From assembly GCA_964247055.1 (NCBI GenBank), contig OZ176059.1, positions 1 through 64,000 of the forward strand: a stretch of DNA of 64,000 bases, in the 5' to 3' direction. This document shows, in pieces, positions 36,060-48,551 of this stretch. A program made the translations under genes and the position numbers. How positions within the stretch are numbered: position 1 is the stretch's first letter; each line of letters starts with the position of its first letter. A model generated the notes under the pieces. It saw nothing but the letters and a program-made list of their open reading frames with translations. It was not told the DNA's origin and did not search any database. The stretch comes from Paragordius varius. Lineage: Eukaryota; Nematomorpha.

Positions 36060-36960
36060 AAATACCTAAATAAATATTTATAATTTTTAAAATATTGGCA
36101 ATAATTTTACTTTTAAATGTAGTTTTGGACGCTATCTTGGATACGTAAATATTAAATTTTTTACTATCAAACATAAAAATTATACTAATATTAATTGACG
36201 CCAAGTTATATGAATTATATGTTAATATATAGCGCGTTATTTTTGGCAATGTGTTGGGTAAATGTGTGCCAAATATATAATATATTTGTTTTTTAGGGCT
36301 TATAAAATGGATTTTTAAATTTTGGATATTAAATAAATTAAACACATGATAAAAAACCAGATATATCTATTATATACTGAAATATTGGTGTATAATCAAT
36401 GTGCATATACAGTATGTACATTATGCTGGCCTATTCACCATATCGGCCAATTGGCAACACAGTAGTGTATGGATAAAAAGGGCTTCGAGCCGGAACCCGA
36501 TTCCGAGATTTTAGCATTCCACTTCCTCGTTTCATTTCCTTAACCCAGCCGATTTTCGTGAGAAATTAGTTGGGGTTTATTGTTAATTATATGGTATTTA
36601 TTGCAAAACAACTTTTTTCTAGATTCCCATAAATATAGGATGGCCATCATAATTTTAAAATTATCAAAAAATTAAACAAAAATATTTATATTCATATATC
36701 CGAATTACCAATTAACAATTTTATCGAATATCTTTCTTAAAGAGATTAACAGACAGATATAATTTACAAGATTTTTTTTAATATTAATAACATAACTCTA
36801 TTAATTATTCCTGGTATAACCATAACCATAGCGTCCATAATCAATACCCCCCAAAAAATCAGCCATTATATCTAGTAAACAAATTGCAGCGCACGCGAAT
36901 TAAACAATTAGATTTTTTAAGCCACACATCGATTACATACGCAATACATATTACAGCTTT
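36060..36960. other. Intergenic stretch upstream of the FN3 gene
   Basis: AT-rich apart from a GC-richer patch at 36425-36570 (GGCCTATTCACCATATCGG, CGAGCCGGAACCCGATTCCG) whose nature I cannot assign. No exon is recognised. Confidence 0.4.
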
Positions 36961-36964
36961 TAAT

Positions 36965-37138
36965 AATAATGACATTATATGATATCACTCTCGAGCGATC
37001 ATATCCGTAATCTATTTCGCCATAGAACCCTGTCTATGGTGTCCTTGCGTTTTAAGTTCACTTTTGTTATGTTTCTATTAACCGTATCAATCCATCCCGT
37101 TTTAGTGCACCCTCTTCCCCTCTTACCTTTCTATATAC

Positions 37139-37145
<7 letters not shown>
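36965..37145 (-). pseudogene. Non-LTR retrotransposon fragment, RT C-terminal end
   Basis: On the minus strand a frame reads GCTKTGWIDTVNRNI followed by TIDRVLWRNRLR. These correspond to the G-R-P-x-x-x-W-x-D-x-V and D-R-x-x-W-R blocks at the C terminus of LINE reverse transcriptases. An ACATAC/TATATA microsatellite follows at 37138-37175. Confidence 0.5.

Positions 37146-37175
<30 letters not shown>
37138..37175. repeat. (ACAT)n/(TA)n microsatellite
   Basis: ACATACATACATAC runs into a pure TA tract. Confidence 0.85.
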
Positions 37176-37176
<1 letters not shown>

Positions 37177-37679
37177 GCATTTATATTTCAATCTTTTCCA
37201 ATGTATTTAACATCTCTTTTTTCTAGGTGCCAGTTTCTAAGATAATTTAACATCTCTTTTGCGTAACGGCTTGATTTCCGTATTTCCTCTATAATGTATA
37301 AATTCCTCGTCTTGTCTTTTCGCGTTACACTGCACTCAATGTACGAATTTTCATTTTAGTAACTTCAAATTAGGTTTGTGAGTAATACATCATTGGCTGT
37401 AAAAGAGAACTGTTGATGTGATAAAACCACATGTTTACCAATTGAGAGGGAAAGATATGGTAGTCCTACCCTATTCAATATATTTTTTTACCATAAATAT
37501 TGAAATTTTAACTCATCTCCATACATTAATATATTTTTAAATCATTTATTAAAATCATCTCTTCACATTCCCCATCATATATTCTCGTTATATTCTCCGT
37601 CACATATTCTATAATAATCTATCAATAAACTATCACATTTTTGCTTATTTCAGTGGTTTAAACATTAAAATCAAGGAAT

Positions 37680-38410
37680 ATGAATATAAAAGTTGCCACC
37701 TGCAATCTTATAGGTGCTTATAATAACAACAAAATCGATGTTGTGAACTAAATTACAAAATACAGCATCGACAGACTCGGTGTATCTGAAACACATATCT
37801 CTAATGGCATCTTAGAATTCGAAAATCACGTACTATTTTATTCCGGACACAACACTCTCAAATACAATGGACAGGTATCATAATGAAGAACTTAGCAAAT
37901 TTATCCGACATCTATAATCCTATTAACGAACGTATGATATCAATACGGATCCAAACTACGCCTCAGCCCATAGCAATCCTCCAAGTCTACGCTCCAACCA
38001 GTTCATACAGCGACGACAAATGCGAAACTTTTTACAATGCGCTAAAAACAGCAATAAAGCGAGTACCAAAAAAGATATTCTTTATCTCCTTTATGATTTC
38101 AACAGTATCATTGGTGAGGATACATACCCTGTAGGAGGCAAGACTAGGAACAAAAAGTCAAAGTCATAAATTTTTATAGCAATCACCTTCTTTAAGCAAC
38201 TCAAAAGACGCCTTTACACATGGCGTTCACCGTGTCAAAAATACCGGAATCAAATTGATTAAAGTTCATTCCAAAACGTTAACTGTTATCCTGGCTCTGA
38301 CTGCTACACTGATCACAACCTTTTAGTTGCTAAGCTCTGCATCAAACTCCAATTACCCAAGAAACCTAAGCACTTCGTAAAACACTCGACTATAATACCA
38401 TCGATAATAA
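37680..38410 (+). pseudogene. Non-LTR retrotransposon (RTE-like) endonuclease remnant
   Basis: The plus strand shows the APE-type endonuclease blocks in order: IKVATCNLIGAYNNNKID, LGVSETHIS, INERMISIRIQTTPQPIAIL followed by QVYAPTS, VPKKIFFI with a degenerate GDFN block, then YPGSDCYTDHNLLVAKLCIK. The order and wording resemble the endonuclease part of RTE or BovB-type LINEs. Several frame changes and stops break it, and no RT domain follows, so it is a dead 5' portion. Confidence 0.65.
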
Positions 38411-38499
38411 TTTTAGCCTTAAATTACATAATCGTTTTAAAGACATAATTTAAATCTAGATTATATCAATATAACTCATTGTTTTATATGGCAAAGTGA

Positions 38500-38780
38500 G
38501 AAATAGATATATATATATATATATATAAATAACAATCAAATCTATATTTTATAATTGTAACTAAATAGCTTATATGAGAAAAAATATAAAAAAGTATGGT
38601 TTTCTTTAAGTAACTAATATTTGTCTTTACATTTATTCATTTTGTCAGTATAATTTCAATTTTTACTGTAATTCATATAGCTTTTCATAACGAACCATTA
38701 ATGTTAAAACATACTCTCAACATGAAAAAAATATTTGTCTTTATATTTTTACGTTTTGTCCGTATTTCAATTTTTACTGT
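38500..38780. mobile_element. Two overlapping mariner-type MITE right ends
   Basis: One end closes at 38664 (TTTCAATTTTTACTGTAATT) and a second at 38779 (TTTTACGTTTTGTCCGTATT then TCAATTTTTACTGTA). The left end of the first copy is blurred by a TA run at 38506-38527. Confidence 0.6.
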
Positions 38781-38789
38781 AAAGACTGG

Positions 38790-39030
38790 CTAGGTCTGGC
38801 TTTCAGGCTTCATAAACCCAAAAAATACAAATAAAATGATAGTGAAAAATAATATTAATGAATAAGCAGTAAAATATAGAGAGTACTTAAAAATTTAATA
38901 AAAAATGAAAGCGATATCAAATAAAATAAAAATAATATACCTACATTAGCGATTCATATTACAGCTCACAAGATTTAAAGAAACTTTTCCAAGTTAAATT
39001 TTATATTTAGATCTAAGATCTAGTCTATCA
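38790..39030. other. Short AT-rich spacer
   Basis: Nothing is recognised apart from the short GACTGGCTAGGTCTGGC match to 28481. Confidence 0.4.
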
Positions 39031-40760
39031 CAGTGGTGTAGCTAGGGATGTGAAAAGGAGGGCTGATGCAGCGGGCGCCATAGTTGAAGGGGAGCCAGTT
39101 TTTAAATTTTTTGACTTTTATTTCAATAAAATAGGTATTTAAAAGTTATTATTTTAAATAACACATGAAAAATCACCCATTTATGCCAAGCCTTTAATCC
39201 TATCAAAATTCTCCTTTTATCAAGATTAAAATCTATCTGTTTATCTTTTATTATAACTCCACTTAATCCCCTACTTTTCTTGACCTCATCCTGTTTATAT
39301 CATTCATGGAACCCACCTTCAAATATTCGCTTCAAATCACCAAAGTGTCAGATATAAAGATAAGATAATTATTAATCTTAATGTTTAAAATTATAAAATG
39401 CAAAATTATATAATAAGAAATAGAAAATTCTAAAATAAATGTTTTATTTTTTTCCCAAATCAAGACATGGCACACTATGCCGTGCTTTTTTCTTTTTCCT
39501 TTTTTAGTTTCCCTTTATATTTTTGTTCAATAGCGACTTTAATCTTTTACTTCTTGCAATTTAAATATTTCTTTTTTTTTATTATCCGATTTTCCATTAG
39601 AGGGGTATGACATACGAATATATATTTATTTTAGTGCAACTATTTTCAACTATTTTAAAAAACAAAATACAGCTTAAAGTATTTTTACACATGGCCATCA
39701 ATTATATAAATCGATATTAATAAGTGTATTGAGTTACGTTTAAACCTAACAATTAAATTTGTTTTCACGGCTATTTTAACGTATAATTTTTTAACTGTTA
39801 CCTCAAAAAAAAGAAAAAATAAGATTTTAGATCAAAATCTAGTGGAACCGTTTTGGAATTAAAATCAATTAAAAAAATAGAACAGGAACCGAAATTAGAA
39901 AAAAACTAACTGGGCCCAAAACGGTTCCTGTTTGAATTCATGGATTTTAATATACTAGCTAAAGATTTGATATTTTTTAATTCTATTCCAATGGTTCGAT
40001 ATCTATTTTAATCTCGACGGGTAGGATAGGTAAATAGTTCTGCGAAAAATAATTATTTTAATTAAATTATATTATCAGGAATGCCTATTTAGCGCTTAAG
40101 ATAAAAAACAAAAGCAACTTATACCGCACAAAAATTAAGAGAAAGGTTAAAATTATATTTGCATAATGCTAATAATCATAATACCAATTGCACTTTACTG
40201 CCAAAAAACGGTGGCCCAGCATTTTTCGAGTAATTCGACAATAAAACTTGTGCCTAACGGCGCCTCAATATTTTGCGACAGTAGTCATACAATAGAGGAC
40301 TTTATTAAATGCTATAGAAATAAATGTGGATTATATATATAATATGCTATATTTATGTGGCAGTCTTCATGGAAACTAATATTTAATTTTTGAAAAAATT
40401 TTGATGATTTTAATACCTAAAGATGGCCATTCTCCGGACGTAAGTCTTTATCAAATTTTTTAGTCGGGTCACGCATTCGAATGCACTTTGATTACTGCTT
40501 GTATATAACATTTACATAAACGATCTTTTCGCGCAGAAACTAATATCATTTTTTTTAATTTCTGATAAATTTGCTAATCAAGCCGTCGTTTTCAAAGAGT
40601 TGTATGTGCATGTTCTTTCCGGTTTCTGTTTAGGACGGGCGACATTCGTCCCGCTCATTTGAATTTAATTATATTTAAAAAAGCAAGGGGTTGCATGGAG
40701 GGGAGAAGGAGCCGTCACAGATTCCTGCACCCGGCGCCAGGAATGCAAGCTACGCCACTG
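39031..40760. mobile_element. hAT-like element without a readable transposase
   Basis: Left end CAGTGGTGTAGCTAGGGATG and right end GCGCCAGGAATGCAAGCTAC followed by GCCACTG form an imperfect inverted pair, with GCGGGCGCC and CCCGGCGCC blocks just inside. Between them is 1.7 kb of AT-rich sequence with no frame over 60 codons that resembles a transposase. Confidence 0.6.
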
Positions 40761-40934
40761 GTTTCACGACTGAATTGGTTGTTACAATGAATTTTTACAG
40801 TCGAAAATATTCTTTATAGATGCGATGGTTAAATAAAATAGACTTATATAGACCTATGTACTTAAACATTTGGATTTTATGTTGTAATTTACAATTGTAA
40901 TTTAAAGCTCTATTATACTAAATGTTGTATGAAA

Positions 40935-41234
40935 ACCATTGAATGAAAAGTCACCAAACAAAATGAAAATCAGGGAACTCAATAGAGAGTGCCTGGTGTA
41001 TTTATTTCTTCCATGTTTTGGGGTTGTAGGCGTCTTTAACATTTTTCGTTCCTCAACATCTTCTGTGATTTTGTGCCATATTTTAAAAGGACAACCTGGT
41101 ATATTTTTGAATCTAATTATTAATGTTGCATCTTTCTCAATATATTATCGTTTCTTGGCTTAATGTGTCCTAACCAGCTTAGTCTTTGGGATTGGAATAT
41201 ATGATCAATTGGGTCTTTTTGAAAGATTGCGTAG
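40935..41234 (-). pseudogene. LINE reverse transcriptase, 3' part (interrupted by an LTR element)
   Basis: The minus strand reads IDHIFQSQRLSWLGHIKPRN, the conserved R-x-L-x-W-x-G-H block near the C terminus of non-LTR reverse transcriptases. It is in line with the minus-strand RT pieces at 44069-45760. The two parts were one LINE before a Ty3-type element inserted between 41239 and 44064. Confidence 0.65.
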
Positions 41235-41239
41235 GCGTC

Positions 41240-44063
41240 TGATAGATTTGAATACACCAGTTAGCTAATTTTAGTAGACAAATTTATATATAGGATTTGC
41301 ATACTTTTTGATGACCTTTTATATTTGAATTAAACTATTGTATCAATTTTGTATTTAACATGCACACGTTATTGTACCTTGGTTTAACATCACCGCTAAT
41401 TTTATATAGTTTTGTTTTTGTATTTTATCTCAATAAATATTTTTGTTCGGTTTCTCGAGTGACCACATTTGGCGCGGTCGTTTTATATCATTACATTCGC
41501 GCATGGAGAAATTCAGTCTGGAAGCATATGATTCGGCAACCATCTTTGATGAATATATCGTTTATATAAATAGAATGTTAAAAGTGAAATTTATTCAAGG
41601 AGATGACAAAACAAAAAAAACTTCTTATTGGCCTACATCGGTCTATCCCATATTTAAAGTCGAAGAAATTCTTTTATCGCGTACAAGAAGTGGGCTGGGA
41701 TGCTTTGGTAGCGGCTGGAAAAAATTTTGCTCCGACATACATGTGTTTGCAGCCAGATTCCAGTTTACGCAACTCCGGGGAGAAGCCACGGAATCAGTGA
41801 TGGATTATTTTCGGGTAAAGGAATGTGCTGCCCGATGCAACTTTGGGCAAGATGCAATGCTAAGAATCAGAGATGGGTTTGTTGGAGGATTACAACTCAA
41901 AAGATTGGAAATAGATCTGTTCACGAAACTTCCAAATGCAATGTTTGATGGGAAACCTGTTACGTTGGAGATGGTGGTAGAAATGGCAATGGCGTACAAA
42001 AAGGCGGATAGTTGTTTGATTAAACAGGGTTCTGACCATAAGCAGGTGATGATAATAAAGAAGAAGTGTGGAAAATGTGGATTGCATGCGATCAACTGTT
42101 CGCTCCAAACAAAGAGTGTTACCGATGCAAAGGACGAGGTCATTAGGTGTTGATGGCGAGTTAATATAGTGAATGGTAACAATAATAAAATGAAGCCCGG
42201 ACGCAAGCAAGTCTGAATGGCCATTGGGTGAGGATGTTATACGATACCGGAGCTCAAATATCATTGATTGGGAAAAGCACGTGGATGGAGATTGGAAGGC
42301 CGACCTTAGCACCCGCGGGTCTATTAGTTGGGTTTAACCATCAAGGTGTAGAGGCGATGGGACAATGCGTGCTAGATGTTAACTGGATTGGTATGGTCAA
42401 ACAGTTGGAATGTATGGTTACCAGGGAGGATTGGTATAACATTTTTGGGTTACCGTGGATGAAAAGCTTTCAATGTAGATTTCCAGATGATGTCTGTGTA
42501 AAGAATGTTAGTTATGTTGCTTTAAACATATTTAAGGATTTGTTTTGTGAAGGTATTGGGTGTTACACGGGACCACTCATCAAGTTGTTTCTCAAAAAAA
42601 GTAGTATCCCCAAAAGATTTGCAGCTAGGAGGGTACCTATTCCGCTTCAATCTAAGGTGGAGAGTGAATCAAAGAGGCTTGAAAGTCTGGGTATCATTGA
42701 GGCCAAAAACCTAAACACGAATTGATTGGGTAACTCCGTTGGTGATAGTTAAGAAGAATGATAATGATATTCGCATATGTGGTGATTTTAGAGTTACTGT
42801 TAACCGAAGTTCGGTTCTTGTCGATCATTTGATTCCAACGTTTGATCAGTTAGTGTTTAAAATCGGGCAGGGAAAACTTTTTACGACCTTAGATCTAAAA
42901 AGAGTGTATTGGCCAGGTATAAACGAAGACATCGAAAGTTATGTGAGATCTTGTATGGGGTGTCAGTTAAACCGGGGTAACATAAAAGGCAATCCCACGT
43001 ACGAATGGAATTTTAATACGGGTATCTGGGAACGGGTACATTTGGATATTGCCGGTCCTATTGATGGGTTTTATTGGTTTGTAGCTATCGATAGTAGCTC
43101 CAGATGGGTTGATGTCGAATTGCTAGGAACTGTTAATTCTGCAAACATATTACATTGGTTAGAAATTTGGTGTGTAAGGTACAGGTTTCCCCGAATGATA
43201 GTTACCGATAATGCATCATATTTTGCATCGAAGGATTTAAAAGATATCTTGCAACGAGCAAACATTAAACATGTCACTAGTGCCCCCTATCATCCACGAA
43301 CAAATGGGATGGTGGAACGGGTTATTTACACCTTAAAAGAACACTATTAATCACTAACGGATTCTAAGCTGACTCCTGACAAAAAATAAATCAAGTGTTA
43401 TGGGGTTATCGCTCCGCCGTACATAGCGCCACAAAAGAGTGCCCGTATAACTTATTTCTGAAAAGAAATATAAATACCCCTTTTTTGGGTTAGGGAAACA
43501 CCTTCACAACAATTAGAGGACGACATTATACCCAATCAAGTTTTTACGGACGAAGAAGTGTACATAAAGAATGAAATCAATTCGGGGTGGAGAAAAGTTT
43601 TAATTTTGGAGAGAACAGGGGTACTCTCGTACACGGTAAAAGATAGAAATCGAACTCTTCGCAAACCAGATCAATTACGGCCGACCGGCGTCGAGAACGG
43701 CGGAGATGGGGATGATGGTGGTTTAACGATAAACCAAACGGATGAATGTGTTACAACCAATAATCGGGAGGTGGGGAAGGAACAAAGCAAAGAAAACGAG
43801 AAAGACACCCAGGTTGAAATGAAAACGGAAAAGACAATTGAGAAAGAACCTGAAAGAAGATATCCTCCTAGGGAAAGAAAAGCACCAGATCGGCTGGGAT
43901 TCGGATAAGGAGATATGATAGATTTGAATACATTAGTTAGCTAATCTTAGACTAACAAATTTATATATTAGATTTGAATACATTTTTGATGACAATTTTA
44001 TATAGTTTAGTTTTTGTATTTTATCTCAATAAATATTCTTGTTTTACGGTTTATCGAGTCACA
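41240..44063 (+). mobile_element. Ty3/gypsy-type LTR retrotransposon, broken fossil
   Basis: LTRs at 41240-41467 and 43916-44063 begin TGATAGATTTGAATAC and end in ...CA, and a 5-base target duplication GCGTC flanks the element (41235-41239, 44064-44068). Between them in order are gag-like coding with a knuckle-like CGKCGLHAINC, an aspartic protease block with DTGA, a reverse transcriptase segment, and an integrase zinc/core region followed by a charged C-terminal region. The two LTRs are clearly diverged, so the insertion is old. The coding part is incomplete and interrupted in several places; the element looks dead. It lies inside an older LINE. Confidence 0.85.
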
Positions 44064-44068
44064 GCGTC

Positions 44069-45760
44069 AAAACTATTATTGAAACTTTTGGATAAGTTTA
44101 ATGTAAAAGTATTGTCTGGAGGATTTAATATCTGTTCCTAAAATTTTATTTTTATTAGTTTTAGTCAACGGGCATGTTTCTGCGCCGTATGTAAGGGCTG
44201 GTCGTATCGCTGTAGTGTACATTTTTGCTTTGTAATGTTTATTAATTTGTTGTTATGCTTGATTTAATGGTATTTTTCCACTCTTATTGGATCGGTGTTT
44301 TATTCATTAACTATACCTCCTTTAGTGGTAATAACGTGGCGGAGGTATATAAAGGAATCTACTGTTTTAATTGCATGTGGGTTGTAAATAATTGGTTTTG
44401 CACTTTGAATGGATGTTAACTCATTCCATGGTTTACATAGGAAGTGTAGAATGTCCAAGGATGGGACAAAAATACTTTTTGTGTACCCACAAACTGCAAC
44501 GTGTGCACATTAAGGAGTTAAATTTGATATCTTTGCTACAAACACTACAGGCATACTTTGTTTTTTACCAATAGCGTCTGTCATAATTTAGTTTTGCTAA
44601 GATCTTCAAGACCAACTTCAAGAATAGATTTCCAAATTTCCAAATAGTGTACAAGGTCTACTTGGGATGTGGAAGTAAGTAAAGAATCGTCGGCGAACAA
44701 GATCTGCCACGCTAACCCTGTCCTAATGACGCCTGTAATTTTATCTATTACATTGAAAAGTATAGGGCTCGTAACGGAGCCTTGATGCAAGCCGGAATCG
44801 ATTTGGAATTTTTGAGTAAAGCCATAGGCAGTTTTTATCTAGGCATAACTATTGTGGTAGAGATCCATAATTGCCTGTTTGATTTATTCTTCGCACCCAT
44901 TTCTCCTTAAAGCCCATGGTATTAGTGTTCTGGTTACACTATCAAAAGCCTTCTCTAGGTCGACAAAAGCTAATGAAGTGGAGATTTATTGGAATGTGCC
45001 GTTTGTAACACTCTTAATATAAATCTAGTCTATTGTATTTTATTATTGATAAAACCTATTGGCATATCGTTTGTTTGTAGTTTATTTTTGAGTTTGTCGA
45101 GCCGAATCATTTCATATATTTTCAATGAATGTTCTAAAATTTTGAAAGGCCTGTATCATTGGGATGACATGGATCGCCTTTCCCTTTGTAAATTGGAATT
45201 ATAAAACTATCTTTCCTTTCATCAGGGATCTTGTCTGTTTTAAGTATATTATTAAACATATAGGGAGTTTAGGACTTATTATGGCCGGGTCAATGCATTT
45301 AATTAAGTCGACACAAACGTTCGCATAAGCCGGGTGTTCTTTTGTATTTTAGTTTGGATGGAGCTTTTACTATGTCGTTTAGATTTAACTCTGCACAACC
45401 CTGGACAGATAAGGAGTTAGTGTAGTTAACTACTTAAATAGAATGGTTTAGAGACGCTTTAAAATAGTCATGAAACTTTGATATCGAGTTGCGGATCAAA
45501 GCTGATCACGTTGGATATGCGTGTGGCATTTGAAAGTTTTCGTTCATTACATTCATTTAAACTCTTTGCCCATTTGTAGACTTTTTGTGGCTTACTTTTT
45601 TCTCTATATGGTTGGCAAAATCGGTGACTAGGGTATTTTTCCAACGACGCAGTATTTTTTGCGCCTCACGCTTTGCTTGTAGATATGAATTTTTTATTTA
45701 AATTTTCACGATCATTATCAGACCCTGTAGTCATTGTTTTTTGTGGCAAAATGTTTTACA
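44069..45760 (-). pseudogene. LINE reverse transcriptase, 5' part
   Basis: Minus-strand RT blocks in order from 45760 downward: an N-terminal palm region (around 45180-45360), AFVDLEKAFDSVTRTLIPWA (RT motif A, about 44950), HQGSVTSPILFN (44790) and WQILFADDSLLTSTSQ (FADD catalytic box, 44700). Near 44190 a PALTYGAET-like block of the thumb region follows. Multiple frame breaks show it is dead. The G-L-H-Q-G-S wording suggests an RTE-related clade; its 3' end continues at 41234. Confidence 0.72.
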
Positions 45761-46860
45761 CTTTTTTCAAACCATCATTTATATTTTTGTTTGGAGGGCT
45801 GAGCTTTTTTAGTGTGGCGTCCTACTACTTAAAAAATTTAACGCATTAGGCTGAATTGAAAAATATGTTCTAGTCTTTTGGGCGCGTTATACAAAAAAAA
45901 CTTTAACAAAATGTAATTTTTTAAAAATCCTTATCTCATGGCGCCATTTTTTTATATATTACTTTTATTAAATCGCTATTGAAACAGGCAAATGATTGCT
46001 ATGATAAGAAATTGTAGATAATTTAAAAAGCTTTCAGACCACATTTTACCAGCTAAAATTTGATGTATTTTATAATTTAAATATCAGCTGTTTGTTTCAG
46101 TCGTGTTATGGAGCTGTTATATCAGACTCTATAAGTCAAATCTTAAAAGATATAAGTTTTTATTATCTGATACATAAGAAAAATGTTTGATAATTATTTT
46201 AACAAAATAACTTTCATTTTGGTTTATTCGCAAAACTAAGCTCTGGGATATAAAACTACATTAAAATGTATACATTAGGGCAAAAAAACCTAAAGGTAAT
46301 AAATTGTTAATCAATCGGAGTTGATAGAAAAGTTCAGCATAATCGAATTATATGGAAAGAGTGTTTTTATAATACGTTTTCATACCGTTTCCATTTGGGT
46401 CAAAATGGTATGAACGCTTTAACAAAATTTAGCAAAAAATCAATTTTGAAAAAGTATGATTTTTTTAAAAAAATTTAGGTGCTATCAAAATTAATTATGT
46501 ATTGCTATCCCCAAATTTCGTTTATTTTAAAAGAACTAGCCCATTTTAAAAGAACAAAAAACTTTGGACTTTGAGAGCTCACAATTAAAAAATTATTTAC
46601 AAAAAGAGCTTTTCGTGGGCAGAACCCTGGTTCCTCAGTGCGCCCCATTTCCACGGCTTAAATATAAAATGCCTTCCTTAAAATGCTTTAATGTTTTAAA
46701 AACGACGAGCCACTTAAAAGAACTCATAAAATTATATACACTCTAATGTAATAAATATTTTAGCTTAAAAATATGAAGCAATACATACATAATCTGGGGC
46801 AAATCTAAGATTCGAACACTTAAATATTTCAAAAAAAATAATCCAGTTTAAATGATATAT
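45761..46860. other. AT-rich stretch with a dispersed repeat copy
   Basis: Holds the second copy of the 6480-6750 repeat (46380-46610). The frame at 46564-46746 lies in it and shows no recognisable protein. Confidence 0.45.
46380..46610. repeat. Dispersed repeat, copy 2
   Basis: Matches 6480-6750 in block order, ending AAAAACTTTGGACTTTGAGA then GCTCACA. Unknown family. Confidence 0.5.
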
Positions 46861-46978
46861 TAAAATTTTAAATTTTCGAAATTTTGTTTGCTGGCAGCGA
46901 ATTACTGCCGAAGTACGCGTGTAGAACATTGCTGGCAGAGACAAATGGATTATAAATATCGAGATCCTAGCGTTAAGA

Positions 46979-48520
46979 TTATGAGGTTTCAATTACTTCT
47001 GTTTTGGCTATTCAAAATCTTCCAAAATGAGAATTAAATAATTGTTTTAAATATTTATTTAATGTTTGTGGAAAATAACTAACTTTAGTAAATCATTGAA
47101 AAATGAAATTGATTTAGATATTTTGTGTTATTATTAGTTTTAATTGATTATTAATAATAGCGAGTTGATCTCCGACCGAAAGAAGCAATTTTCTACAAGA
47201 ATTCGCTCTGCATTCGATTGTGTACGGAGACTGATTCTTGGCATGGACAGTTACTTCCGTGGAATATTGGTTTGGTAAGAGGTGTGACTTGATTTGATCC
47301 CACGTCCTTGCCTTATTATTCCATCTAATATCTAATATATCGATAAAATAAAAATATTACACATTAATAAAAAAAATGCATTGAGGTTGGCTTATAACAT
47401 ATATTACGGTCAATTTTATGCAAAAAATCATCGTAGTAATTCTAGTTAGTAACTAAGGCGAATATTAACTAATGTCCACCAAACTACATTTTCTCAATCT
47501 AGCGTTAAAATGCATGTTCCAAAGAATTATTAAAACGCTATTTTCTTTAGGTAAATTTTAAAAAATTGAGATTATATTAAATTTTATGAAAAATCGTATA
47601 TATATATATAAGCTATTAGGTGAGATTCTCTATAAAGCTAACCCTGGAAAATTGTGTGTTATCCGACAACTATCTAAAAAACTAATTTTAATATAATAGT
47701 TACATTAGAAAAGCGATTGAGTATCGTTCTTTTCTACTCATAGCCAATTATATATTCTTCTAGGTTAATTAATAAATACCCTATATGAATTAATAAAAAT
47801 AAATTTTAATAATATTGCCTTTTATAAAAATCTAAAAGTTGAAGTCAATTCTCTTATATCATTTATAATTTTATTATTAAAAATAATACTTTTGGAAATA
47901 GTTTTGCACTCTTGAGCTACCAGTTTGATTTCATGAAGAGAATCTGATTTTTTTAGATATATTTTGTCGTATTTGGATATTTGTGTTCCCGGAACACTTA
48001 GTATCAATTGATTTTTGTCCATGGATGTCTTAAATTTGTTCAAATATTCATAAGAAGGGCCGAGAAGCTCAACATCATTCACATTCCATCCAAGTGTTGA
48101 AAAACTAACTGTATTTTCACATTGATAGTATTTCCGCACGCTTGTTGCTATTATTCAATAAATTTAACGTGTTTGTAAAATTTAAGGAGCGTTTGTTATA
48201 CGGTAATACACCACTTCTAGTTTTTAAGCAAGAATACGCTATATGGAATTGACTTGACAAGGAATTTTCGATTTAATGTTAATTATTAATATCTTAAGTA
48301 CTGTTTAAATTTATGGTTTAGCATGTGTGATAAAAGCAAAATATTTTAATGAAAGGTTGGAATATCTGATTTTTTACACAATGTCATATTAACAAATAGG
48401 AATGATGTATTATTTCTATAATATATATTTGTCATAGAAAATATTAATAGTAATAGAACTTACTTAAACTTTTAGGCGTATATTTAAAGTTTCCAGCTTT
48501 GTCCCACGTTCCTACATCAA

Positions 48521-48551
<31 letters not shown>

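Noticed and set aside
36425-36570. GC-richer patch that might be an RNA gene
   Set aside because: No A and B boxes, no cloverleaf and no repeat partner in the window.
41805-42312. Two minus-strand frames of about 140 codons
   Set aside because: Shadows of the plus-strand coding of the old LTR element.
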